The notes: generated from the sequence alone by a model not told the origin. 9,669 nt of DNA from an uncultured Parasutterella sp. (GCA_900766055.1 CAAFTZ010000132.1:1-9669); one strand, 5' to 3'; counted from the stretch's first letter, positions 1 through 6,755 are shown. Translations and numbers: made by a program.

Positions 1-437
1 GAAAAAGAGAAAATCCGCAAATCCCTGAGGATTTGAAAACTCACGATATCTTTTTGAGGCCGGGCCAAAATTATCCGGTCACAAGCCATTTGCAGAAAGA
101 CGGTGAGTTAAGGCCGCTTGAGTATAAGCAAATTGTTTTCTCCGGTGACGTTCTCTCAGGTCGAGAATGGCTGATGGCCGGGATGGGGATCGCGATTGAT
201 TTGTCCCTTGCTTTTTGCTGGAAGGACATTGAACAAGGAAGATTAGTACCCGTCTTAAACGGCTGGAGCAGAAATCCCTGGGATTTGACAGTCGCAATGA
301 AGAAACAATCGTTGTCTAACCGTCGGCTCGTTTCATTTGCTAGAGCAATTGTTGAATACGAAGCAAAGGCATCTGAAAATCGTGCGAAATTCCATGCACG
401 CGAACTAAAAAAAATAATGGCCAAACAAGATAATTAA
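1..437 (+). CDS. LysR-type transcriptional regulator, C-terminal part (5' partial)
   Basis: The reading frame is open from the left edge (codon phase starting at base 3) to a TAA at 435-437, so this is the end of a longer gene. A TTG at 33 is an internal Leu codon in a PEDLKTHD stretch, not a convincing start. The visible 145 residues match the second half of a LysR substrate-binding domain: the PEDL..H.IFL opening, then GDVLSGREWLMAGMGIAIDL, a segment typical of LysR proteins before their 'G.LVPVL..W' motif, here GRLVPVLNGW, then a helix ending in VEYEAKA. The DNA-binding helix-turn-helix and the hinge lie outside the window, so the effector and target genes cannot be named. It converges on the PAP2-EptA gene, and the two stop codons share the palindrome TTAA at 434-437. 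There is no room for a terminator between them. The neighbouring gene is therefore unlikely to be its classical divergent target. Confidence 0.85.
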   Translation, partial: KRENPQIPEDLKTHDIFLRPGQNYPVTSHLQKDGELRPLEYKQIVFSGDVLSGREWLMAGMGIAIDLSLAFCWKDIEQGRLVPVLNGWSRNPWDLTVAMKKQSLSNRRLVSFARAIVEYEAKASENRAKFHARELKKIMAKQDN

Positions 438-2728
438 TCATTCGGTTTTCTGCAGACGGCCGTGAAATCTTTCTTTCGGTCGTAAACGACAGACTTCACA
501 TCCAGAAGTCCGAGAAGCGAAGAAAAAAGCTGGTCATGAGAAGCGTCCGCTTTTGCCTGTTCCCGCAGGCAGACATCATTAAGACCGAATTTTTGCTCAA
601 AACCTTTGGACAGCCATAACAGCATGGGCACTTCTTTTTGCTCTTTAGGCGCGATTAGTTCCGGAGCCCCGTGCAGGTACATATTGTTTTCGCCGAGACT
701 TTCTCCGTGATCACTGACATAAAGCAGACCCGTATCAAAACCGTCCAGACCCTTTAACCAGTCAATGACGCCGGCTAAAAAGTGATCGGTGTAAAGGATT
801 GCGTTGTCATAAGCATTGACGATCTCTTCCCTTGTACAGTTGTTGAGCTTTTCATCTGTGCAGACAGGCTTAAAGACTTCAAAGTTTTTAGGATAGCGTT
901 TGGAATAAGCAGGGCCGTGGTTGCCGAGCTGGTGCATAAAGACCACCGTAGTTTTGCCGGGTTTCAAGATTTCTGAAGTATCTATACCGGCCAATAAGGC
1001 CTCGTCATAGCATCTCGGTCCTGAGCAAAGTGAAGGGGCCTTGGTTTTAGAAATTGACAAGGACGGAACACCTTTACAAACACCTTTGCATCCGGATTGG
1101 TTATCCGCCCAAAACACGTTGACACCAGCTCTTTGCAGAATCGGCAAGAGGCTTTCTTCTTTTAGGATTCTGTCTCTGTCGTAGTGATCTCGACCAACTC
1201 TGCTGAACATGCAGGGCAAAGAGACATCGGTACTGGTTCCGCAGGAAATCGTTTTACTGAACGGAATGACATTTCTGGCACGCAGCTGAGGCGTTGTGTC
1301 TCGATGGTAGCCAGCAAGGCCCCAATTTGCTAATCGAGCGGTTTCCCCGACAACAACAATAAAAAGTGTTCCCTTGTCTTTGCTGTGGCTGGCCCCAAGC
1401 GTGGGTTTGGGATCGATGACAATGCGAGGTGTATCAACTTCTGTGGAACCGTCCTTAAATACGGCTTTGTAGGTTCCGCTGAAAATGTTCACCGGAGAGA
1501 TTAAATTTCGAAGAACCGGCTCGGAGCGAATAAGCGAAGAGACGCCCTGGAAATTGAGCATTAAGAAGCAAACGCCAATGACCAGTCCCATTAAACCTTG
1601 GAATAAGCCGCGTACAAAAGAAGAATGCTTAATCGGAACAAAGAAAGTCAGATAGGACTGCGGAAGGCATAGAAAGGCGAATTCTAAGAAGAAGTTAGCA
1701 GTCAGGAGTTCCGCGGCTTCAGCTGTATCGGTAGCGAACGCATTGCGCATCATCTCCGAATTAATAATGGTTCCGTACTGATAATTGAAGTACAAGGCTC
1801 CGGCTGCGCAGACCGTAAAGAATAAGCTGAAGGCTTTGATTAAGAAGCTGTAATTTAAGAGCCGCAGAACCGCGAAAAACGCAGAAAAAAGAATAAAAGC
1901 ACAAACTGCAAGCAGCCATAAATCAGATGGCGAAAACTTCAGAGCCGAACATGCTTTCGAGAAGAACGGCAGGTTAAAAATGAAAGTAAGGAAGAAGGCC
2001 GATATTAAGCAATAAGAAAGCGTAGAAATGGGTTTTTGGCGAATTCTTATCGGGGCTTTTGGAAAGAAAAATAACCTGTAGAACAGGGCGCAAATGGCCC
2101 AGTCCAGAAACATCGTGGCAAAAGAATGGGAGAGAAAATGTGCGCCTTGCGCCTGACGGCCAAGCCCCAAGATCCATCCTAAAACAAAGGCGAGGATAAG
2201 AAAAATCCATGCTTTCTTAAATTTGAGCTGCCGAAATGCAAAGTAGAGCGCAAAGAGGCAAAAACCGGAAGAGGCATGGCCGGCGGGGAAACACTTTCCG
2301 GCGCTTCCGTTTCCGCCGTACAGAGGAAGCGACCAAGGACATGGAGAGGCGGATAGAGACTTCAAACCGCTGACGATGAGCGCACAGGCCGAAATAGAAA
2401 GCGCGACGTACAGACAGACCTTTCGGTAAGGTTTTAATCGGGCGAACTGCTTCAAATAGGAAAGCAGAAAAAGAATCAGCGAGCTGAGTGCCACGGCGAC
2501 TGCAACATACTTTCCGCCTTTATGAAGTACCGCAGAAGAGAAAAAACTTCCGGTTCCGAGCCAATTGGTTCCGGAGATATAAAAAGGAGCGGCAAAGAAA
2601 GAGTCGATCGGTGCGTAGCGAAACTCCGAAATTAAGCAGAGCAACCACAAAGGAAGCAATACCGTTAGAATGTCATTGAAGCTCCAAACCAGGAAAGAAT
2701 TGGTCTTCTTTGGCATACTTGAATTCAT
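434..2728 (-). CDS. eptA: PAP2 phosphatase-phosphoethanolamine transferase fusion (EptA/MCR-type C-terminus)
   Basis: A single 764-residue frame holds two enzymes. Residues 1-222 form a multi-span PAP2 domain of the COG3907 type: K123 ahead of SASPCPW, the PAGH motif (148-151) and R191-x5-H197-x3-H201 in place of the third PAP2 motif. Residues about 230-395 give the five membrane spans usual for EptA. Residues about 400-764 are the periplasmic alkaline-phosphatase-like transferase: GETAR with metal-ligand E462, SCGTST with predicted nucleophile T500, HQLGNHGPAY (H599, H604), SDHGE with D673 and H674, and YLHG with H686. Cysteine pairs at 496/506, 547/551, 568/573 and 623/631 match EptA disulphides. 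Family knowledge: EptA moves phosphoethanolamine from phosphatidylethanolamine to lipid A phosphates and reduces polymyxin binding. A GGAG ends 9 nt before the ATG at 2728; the next Met (residue 5) lacks a ribosome site. The length is about that of an EptA (about 545) plus a PAP2 protein, so neither half is truncated. PAP2 substrate (lipid A 1-phosphate, undecaprenyl-PP, phosphatidate) is unknown. Confidence 0.92.
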   Translation of the reverse strand: MNSSMPKKTNSFLVWSFNDILTVLLPLWLLCLISEFRYAPIDSFFAAPFYISGTNWLGTGSFFSSAVLHKGGKYVAVAVALSSLILFLLSYLKQFARLKPYRKVCLYVALSISACALIVSGLKSLSASPCPWSLPLYGGNGSAGKCFPAGHASSGFCLFALYFAFRQLKFKKAWIFLILAFVLGWILGLGRQAQGAHFLSHSFATMFLDWAICALFYRLFFFPKAPIRIRQKPISTLSYCLISAFFLTFIFNLPFFSKACSALKFSPSDLWLLAVCAFILFSAFFAVLRLLNYSFLIKAFSLFFTVCAAGALYFNYQYGTIINSEMMRNAFATDTAEAAELLTANFFLEFAFLCLPQSYLTFFVPIKHSSFVRGLFQGLMGLVIGVCFLMLNFQGVSSLIRSEPVLRNLISPVNIFSGTYKAVFKDGSTEVDTPRIVIDPKPTLGASHSKDKGTLFIVVVGETARLANWGLAGYHRDTTPQLRARNVIPFSKTISCGTSTDVSLPCMFSRVGRDHYDRDRILKEESLLPILQRAGVNVFWADNQSGCKGVCKGVPSLSISKTKAPSLCSGPRCYDEALLAGIDTSEILKPGKTTVVFMHQLGNHGPAYSKRYPKNFEVFKPVCTDEKLNNCTREEIVNAYDNAILYTDHFLAGVIDWLKGLDGFDTGLLYVSDHGESLGENNMYLHGAPELIAPKEQKEVPMLLWLSKGFEQKFGLNDVCLREQAKADASHDQLFSSLLGLLDVKSVVYDRKKDFTAVCRKPND

Positions 2729-2758
2729 CGTCTACAACTCCGCACCGATCGGAAGATA

Positions 2759-2764
2759 AGTATG
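2759..2764 (-). promoter_or_regulatory. Candidate -10 element for the PAP2-EptA gene
   Basis: On the minus strand CATACT (2764 to 2759) is the best TATAAT-like hexamer between the operator repeats and the PAP2-EptA start at 2728. The expected -35 position (about 2781-2786, CCGTCA on the minus strand) is poor, as would be expected of a promoter that needs an activator bound upstream. The 8-bp palindrome CCGATCGG at 2745-2752 would lie in the leader. This is a motif call by eye with no transcript evidence. Confidence 0.3.
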
Positions 2765-2786
2765 GATCTCTTGCCTGAAATGACGG

Positions 2787-2814
2787 GTTAAGCGATCGTG
2801 AAAACTCCGTTAAA
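2787..2814. promoter_or_regulatory. Candidate response-regulator operator: three hexamers at 11-bp spacing
   Basis: On the plus strand the region reads GTTAAG (2787-2792), five bases, GTGAAA (2798-2803), five bases, GTTAAA (2809-2814). On the minus strand, reading towards the PAP2-EptA gene, the hexamers are TTTAAC, TTTCAC and CTTAAC. This is the hexamer-N5-hexamer layout of OmpR-family operators and close to the PmrA box (YTTAAK-N5-YTTAAK). A further CTGAAA lies at 2775-2780, but 12 rather than 11 bp away. The operator is about 58 bp upstream of the PAP2-EptA start and only 11 bp from the response-regulator ATG, so it could activate the former and repress or autoregulate the latter. Confidence 0.5.
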
Positions 2815-2825
2815 AACGAACAGAT

Positions 2826-3512
2826 ATGCCGACGATTTTGATTGTGGAAGACAACGAGGACATTAGGCTCAACCTCGTTGAATATTTAGAGTCCAAAAAT
2901 TACCAGACCGACAACACGGATGACGGCTTGAAAGCTCTGGCTTTAACAATCGTCAATAAATACGACCTCATCGTTCTGGACCTCATGATTCCCGGCATGG
3001 ACGGACTGCGCCTTTGCCGCGAACTGAGAAGCCGGGGCAACACGACTCCTATTATTATCCTGAGTGCTAAAGATAGTACGGACGACCGCATTATGGGGCT
3101 TTCCGAAGGCGCGGATGATTATTTGGTTAAACCGTTCTCCTTAGCGGAACTTCTGCTGAGAATTCAGGCAGTTCTTCGCCGCAGTTCAACTCCCGAAGAA
3201 AAAGTTCTTCAGGTCGGCAACCTCAAGCTCGAACTCGACAGCAAGCGCGTCTTTCGAGGAGATACGGAGCTCAAACTTAATCCGACAGCTTTCCGGATTT
3301 TGGCCTTTCTGATGCAGAAAAGTCCCGAAGTTGTTCCGCGCGAAGAAATTGAGGATGAGATTTGGGGCTTCCAACGAGTGGCCGGAGACAATTTAAGAGC
3401 CCATATTTATCAAATTAGAAAAATCGTAGACAAGCCTTTTGAAGAGCCGCTGATTGAAACGCGTCACGGATTCGGCTGGGCGGTACGCGCAAAAGAGGAT
3501 CGAGAAGAATGA
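2826..3512 (+). CDS. OmpR/PhoB-family response regulator (PmrA/QseB-like)
   Basis: A full-length 228-residue two-domain regulator. The receiver domain covers residues 1-118: acidic E8/D9 after the ILIVED strand, phosphoacceptor D52 (LIVLDLMIPGMDG), switch residue S80 and invariant K102 in the VKPF motif. A winged-helix domain of about 130-222 follows, ending in the HGFGWAVRA wing typical of OmpR/PhoB proteins. The ATG at 2826 gives the normal start (MPTILIVEDN); no good Shine-Dalgarno precedes it, which is odd given that the operator-like repeats end only 11 nt upstream. Its TGA overlaps the kinase ATG (ATGA, 3509-3512), so the pair is co-translated. Divergent placement next to the PAP2-EptA gene and the PmrA-box-like repeats in between suggest it controls that gene. 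I leave the symbol blank because PmrA, QseB and similar regulators cannot be separated from sequence alone. Confidence 0.93.
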   Translation: MPTILIVEDNEDIRLNLVEYLESKNYQTDNTDDGLKALALTIVNKYDLIVLDLMIPGMDGLRLCRELRSRGNTTPIIILSAKDSTDDRIMGLSEGADDYLVKPFSLAELLLRIQAVLRRSSTPEEKVLQVGNLKLELDSKRVFRGDTELKLNPTAFRILAFLMQKSPEVVPREEIEDEIWGFQRVAGDNLRAHIYQIRKIVDKPFEEPLIETRHGFGWAVRAKEDREE

Positions 3513-4822
3513 AAAGAGGTCGTTCGCTCAAGCAGTCATTAGGAATGCTTTGCGGCGTGATTGCAGCCGCCTGCGCGGTTCTGTATTCCATCACGTTGGT
3601 TTACGTTTTAGAGACGGCAGAGAGCAAGCTCATGGCATCTGTGATGGGCGACATGCTGCAGACAGTTGTGACTGCAGATATCCTGCAGGGGAAGCCGCCG
3701 CGTCTTGATCAGGTTTCCCGCCTATATATTGAAGGAGATCCCAGCCGTGAGATCCCGGACCCATTCAGGCACAATCCGCAAGGATACACGGAATTTACGG
3801 ACGGCGAAGATCTTCATACCTATACCAAAATCATCAACGGGAAGCGTTATGTTCTGACGCGCCATCAAGGCAATTTTGAGATTTGGGAGAGACATCTTTT
3901 TCGAGTCGGCGTAGTCGGATTCCTGCTTCTTATTGCGATTTGTTCTTTTGTGGGTTGGTATTTGGGCCGCAAGCTGCTGTCTCCTTTAGGACAGCTGACT
4001 AAGGAAGCGGTAAGAGCCGAGGGGTTGATTCAGAACGGCAAAATCTACACGGAAGAAATCTTCAAAGGGCACTGGCCGGACAACGAAATCGGAGAATTGG
4101 AACGCTCTTTTAAAGCGTTGGTTTCCAAGCTCAAAGTCCTCGCGATGAAGGAAAGAGCGTTTTCCACCGAGGTCAGTCATGAGGTTCGTACTCCGCTGAC
4201 GGTGATCGATACGAGTCTCGAACTTCTCAATGAACAGGTTCAAGGCAACGACCGTCAAAAAACATTAATTCGTCGTGCACAGAATGCCTCTTCTCGAATC
4301 AAAGGGATGGCGGAAGTTTTCTTAAATATCGGACGCGCTCGAACGGGTCAGAACAACGCACTTTGTTCGATGTCCGAGCTCATAGCCGGCTTGAAAGAGT
4401 CGTGGAAACAAAAAGCCGAAAACAAAGGGTTGAAGCTTTCTATCGAGATGAAGAACATGCCCAAGCAGACATTTAACGAAGTACTTGGCGCAACGATCTT
4501 CGATAACCTCGTCTTCAATTCTATTCACTACACGGACAAGGGTTCGGTGACCGTCATCGTTGATGAAGATCAAGCCATCATTCGTGATACAGGGATCGGA
4601 ATAAAAGAAGAAGACAGAGAAAAGGTTTTTGACCGTGGTTTTAGGGCTGGTCAAGGCGGTCGCGGCCATTATCAGGGATTCGGTTTAGGACTGGCGATTT
4701 CAAAGCGTGCGGCCGAAGCGCTGGGCTGGAGCATTTCCCTCAAATCCGAAGTCGGCAAAGGCACCGACTTCGTTATTCGTTTCAGGCCGAACTCAGTTGA
4801 CGAGATTAACGGCAATCAATAA
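3509..4822 (+). CDS. Membrane sensor histidine kinase, partner of the upstream regulator
   Basis: A 437-residue kinase with the usual order: first membrane span about 11-33, periplasmic sensor about 34-131, second span about 132-153, HAMP linker about 153-212, the dimerisation/phosphoacceptor helix with H224 in STEVSHEVRTPL, then a HATPase domain. ATP-binding motifs are N337 (NLVFNSIHYT), the G1 box DTGIGI (360-365), the F region VFDRGF and the G2 box GFGLGLAISKR (390-400). All key residues are present, so it should be active. The sensor domain (about 100 residues) is larger than the short loop of enteric PmrB and has only one ExxE (ETAE, 35-38), so an iron-sensing role cannot be assumed. Its start overlaps the regulator stop by 4 nt. 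Its last 30 bp overlap the 3' end of the convergent AEC transporter gene. The signal sensed is unknown; envelope stress or cationic peptides is an inference from the PAP2-EptA neighbour. Confidence 0.92.
   Translation: MKRGRSLKQSLGMLCGVIAAACAVLYSITLVYVLETAESKLMASVMGDMLQTVVTADILQGKPPRLDQVSRLYIEGDPSREIPDPFRHNPQGYTEFTDGEDLHTYTKIINGKRYVLTRHQGNFEIWERHLFRVGVVGFLLLIAICSFVGWYLGRKLLSPLGQLTKEAVRAEGLIQNGKIYTEEIFKGHWPDNEIGELERSFKALVSKLKVLAMKERAFSTEVSHEVRTPLTVIDTSLELLNEQVQGNDRQKTLIRRAQNASSRIKGMAEVFLNIGRARTGQNNALCSMSELIAGLKESWKQKAENKGLKLSIEMKNMPKQTFNEVLGATIFDNLVFNSIHYTDKGSVTVIVDEDQAIIRDTGIGIKEEDREKVFDRGFRAGQGGRGHYQGFGLGLAISKRAAEALGWSISLKSEVGKGTDFVIRFRPNSVDEINGNQ
4747..4772 (-). terminator. Hairpin just past the AEC transporter stop, inside the kinase gene
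   Basis: CGAAGTCGG (4747-4755), an 8-nt loop and CCGACTTCG (4764-4772) form a perfect 9-bp stem. For the minus-strand AEC transcript it begins 20 nt after the stop codon (4793-4795), the right place for a 3' end. The downstream minus-strand run is only GATTTG, so a classical U-tract is lacking. On the plus strand it is coding sequence for the conserved SEVGKGTDF segment of the kinase, and it cannot terminate that gene because the stop lies 50 nt further on. Confidence 0.35.
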
Positions 4823-5764
4823 GAAGGGAAGGACGAAGATCATCGCAACAGTGCTTGCGCCGATGGCCTCAGAGGCAAACTCTTCGTCTCCGCCGTAGGC
4901 TTTAGAGAGCACGGCAATGACGGAAGAAACCGGCAGCGCGGAAGCTAAGATGAAACACTTTCGCATGAGCGGATCCATGTCTAAAGGCATCGTGCACAAA
5001 TACATCATAATCGGGCGAATGACGTAGCAGGAGAGAAGAATCAGCCAGACTTCTCTCGGGAGTTTTTTGAGCTTCTCAAAACCGATCTGCCAGACGGTGA
5101 TGCCGACAAAGACCAATGCCAGCGGTGTCGCTAATTGGCCGATTGTATGGGTCGACTGGGAGATGAATTTAGGAACGGGAATCGACAGAAGGACAACGAT
5201 TAAACCGATAAGGAAACCCATCAGCGGCGGGGAAAGCAGCATCTTGAGTCCGCGAACCGAGAAGATCTTAGGTTCTTCTGTCATGCCTCGGCGCGCACCG
5301 TCTAATTGGATGTTAAAGATGCCGACGGTCCAAATGAAGACGCAATTGGCAAAGAAGTAGACGAGCAAATAAGGAATTCCGTCCGAGCCGTACATTGTCT
5401 GTACCAGAGGGACGCCGACGAACAAAACGGTTGCACCGGTAAATGCGGCAATGAACGTCCCTTTCATGTGAGGCCGAACCCAGCCGAGCTTAATGAAGAG
5501 AACAGAGATTAAAAAGTTCAAACCAACCGTCAGGAATGGGAGTCCGGCAAACTTCAGTAAGTTGTATAGCTCCCCGTGCGAAAACTTAGAAATTACAGAA
5601 TAAAAGAGAAAGCACGGTAGGGCAGCGTTGACGAGCTTAGAGACGATGCCGCGGTGCGAGGGCGCATCGAACCAGCCTTTTCGGGCGAGAAACACACCGA
5701 AGCCGATCACGATGAGTAAGACGCAGACCGCGGATAGTGAATGAAGTATTGTGGCGGCTAACAT
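4793..5764 (-). CDS. AEC (auxin efflux carrier) family transporter
   Basis: A 323-residue, very hydrophobic protein with about ten membrane spans in two halves around a short hydrophilic loop (about 153-170), as in the AEC/Mem_trans family. Family features visible: NAALPCFLFYSVIS in the second span (46-59), the GATVLFVGVPLVQTMYG segment (110-126), PLALVFVGITV (214-224) and a C-terminal ASALPVSSVIAVLSKAYGGDEEFASEAIG-like stretch followed by STVAMIFVLPF. Bacterial members move small organic anions such as malate, or other organic acids; the substrate here cannot be read from sequence. An AGGA lies 6 nt before the ATG at 5764. The gene has its own transcription unit: a terminator separates it from the chaperone gene upstream on the same strand. 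Its 3' end overlaps the convergent kinase gene by 30 bp. The substrate is unassigned, so I give no symbol. Confidence 0.88.
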   Translation of the reverse strand: MLAATILHSLSAVCVLLIVIGFGVFLARKGWFDAPSHRGIVSKLVNAALPCFLFYSVISKFSHGELYNLLKFAGLPFLTVGLNFLISVLFIKLGWVRPHMKGTFIAAFTGATVLFVGVPLVQTMYGSDGIPYLLVYFFANCVFIWTVGIFNIQLDGARRGMTEEPKIFSVRGLKMLLSPPLMGFLIGLIVVLLSIPVPKFISQSTHTIGQLATPLALVFVGITVWQIGFEKLKKLPREVWLILLSCYVIRPIMMYLCTMPLDMDPLMRKCFILASALPVSSVIAVLSKAYGGDEEFASEAIGASTVAMIFVLPFLLIAVNLVN

Positions 5765-5844
5765 TATTTTTCCTTGGAACTTGCTGATAGTTTAGTCCAG
5801 CAATCATCGTTAATCGGCGAAGGAAAGACCCTAAAAACTAAAGC

Positions 5845-5868
5845 AAAAACCGCCTTAGAAAAGGCGGT
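5845..5868 (-). terminator. Rho-independent terminator of the TorD-like chaperone gene
   Basis: ACCGCCTT (5849-5856), loop AGAA and AAGGCGGT (5861-5868) make a perfect 8-bp GC-rich stem. On the minus strand it is followed by TTTTGCTTTAG, which is the required U-rich tail. The plus-strand side lacks a T-run, so it works for minus-strand transcripts only. It lies about 35 nt beyond the chaperone stop codon and isolates that gene from the AEC transporter downstream. Confidence 0.85.
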
Positions 5869-5877
5869 CGGAAGCAC

Positions 5878-5895
5878 GTGTGAACATGTTCACAC
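5878..5895. promoter_or_regulatory. 18-bp perfect palindrome, CRP-type site
   Basis: GTGTGAACATGTTCACAC is its own reverse complement. It contains TGTGA-N6-TCACA (5879-5894), the consensus half-sites of the CRP/Vfr branch of the CRP/FNR family. It begins 8 nt after the chaperone stop codon and lies 114-131 bp upstream of the AEC transporter start, with the chaperone terminator in between. Possible roles are a remote activator site for the AEC gene or a stem (7 bp, loop CATG) that stabilises the chaperone mRNA. Which one applies cannot be decided from sequence. Confidence 0.45.
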
Positions 5896-5902
5896 AGGAA
5901 AA

Positions 5903-6472
5903 TTACAGGATTTCTACAAAGTTTAAAGCGGCGGTGACAGAGGCGAAGAATGCCTTGATTCCGGCGTTTTGTGTCTTGCTGTCGATGTTTTGTTCTGCAG
6001 TCGGCCACCAGGCAAGGATTTCGTTTTTAACGAACTGCTGGGCTTCTTCGATTTTGTCTTCGGCTAAAAGATGACCGAGGAAAGCAAGCTCGACGGCGAT
6101 GTGGTCATCAGGCAGGTTGGAAGTGTTCTGAAGGCCTTTGCTGAGATACGTTTTAAAAGCTTCGTGGGTGTTCTTTCCGGTCACGGTAATCAGACCGCCG
6201 GCCCAGAAAGAATGTGTCATTCCGATCGTCGTGTCACCGACACCGTAAAAGAGTTTAGCGGCATCGCGGTCAAAGTCTTCATTAAAAGCGACGTTGCCGA
6301 AACGAGGACCGTTAAAACCGACTTCATCGGCTATGCTGTTAAAAGCTTCTGCAGCCTTGGGGTAGACGGAAGTTTTATTCTCATGCGGGTCGAGAATAAT
6401 TTCACTTAAGACGGTGATGATTTTAGCTAATGCTTCTGAGCATTCTTCTCGAGTGATTTCTTGGTAATTCAT
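5903..6472 (-). CDS. TorD/DmsD-family chaperone for a molybdoenzyme
   Basis: A 189-residue, all-helical cytoplasmic protein. TorD-family marks are an aromatic/LF segment (DAAKLFYGVGDTTIG, 70-84), the PDDHIAVELAFLGHLL motif (121-136), the family's most recognisable signature, and EILAWWP (151-157). Family knowledge: these proteins bind the Tat signal peptide and core of DMSO-reductase-type enzymes and hold them back until the molybdenum cofactor is inserted. Here the client is presumably the Tat-signal catalytic subunit encoded just upstream on the same strand. I place the start at 6472 because an AGGA precedes it by 5 nt and homology begins there. The frame stays open for 66 more codons to 6670, but that part has no family resemblance and covers the leader. 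The gene is a separate transcription unit, flanked by terminators at 6731-6755 and 5845-5868. Confidence 0.88.
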   Translation of the reverse strand: MNYQEITREECSEALAKIITVLSEIILDPHENKTSVYPKAAEAFNSIADEVGFNGPRFGNVAFNEDFDRDAAKLFYGVGDTTIGMTHSFWAGGLITVTGKNTHEAFKTYLSKGLQNTSNLPDDHIAVELAFLGHLLAEDKIEEAQQFVKNEILAWWPTAEQNIDSKTQNAGIKAFFASVTAALNFVEIL

Positions 6473-6730
6473 ATTTATCCTTTGGGACTGCGGACAAAAA
6501 CTGCGCAGAATTTTTTCATTGCAAGGAACTGTATCAGTTAAGTGATCGTAGGGCGAGGTTTTTAATTCGGACTTAGGGAAAACTGAGAGACAAGCAGGTG
6601 ACGACTCCCGAAAATTAGTCTTATCGAAAATAAGGACGGCAGTCTCCAAACCTAAAGTTGGAAAATCCATCGAGTCGGGTTGTTATTTTCGAGGCACGAG
6701 CCATTTTCCTGTTTTGGGAAAAGTTGAGAC

Positions 6731-6755
6731 AAAAAAGGCGGGTCCGGGACCCGCC
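6731..6755 (-). terminator. Rho-independent terminator of the molybdoenzyme operon
   Basis: On the minus strand GGCGGGTC, loop CCG and GACCCGCC form a perfect 8-bp stem (6755-6737) followed directly by six T (6736-6731). This is a textbook strong terminator, 62 nt after the ferredoxin subunit stop codon. It separates the reductase operon from the chaperone gene downstream. Confidence 0.93.

Noticed and set aside
33..437. A complete 134-residue gene starting at TTG 33
   Set aside because: The frame is open to the left edge and the residues before the TTG (PQIPED) continue the LysR effector-domain pattern, so it is a truncated larger gene.
479..490. GTCGTAAACGAC as a terminator for the LysR-type gene
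   Set aside because: The stem is only four to five base pairs, with no T-run after it, and it lies within the PAP2-EptA coding sequence.
3611..3622. ExxE (ETAE, kinase residues 35-38) as a PmrB-like iron-binding motif
   Set aside because: Only one copy, right at the end of the first membrane span, in a sensor domain of different size; it is easily due to chance.
6473..6670. 66-residue N-terminal extension of the TorD-like chaperone (start at 6670)
   Set aside because: The extension has no family resemblance, and the ATG at 6472 has a good AGGA at 5 nt.
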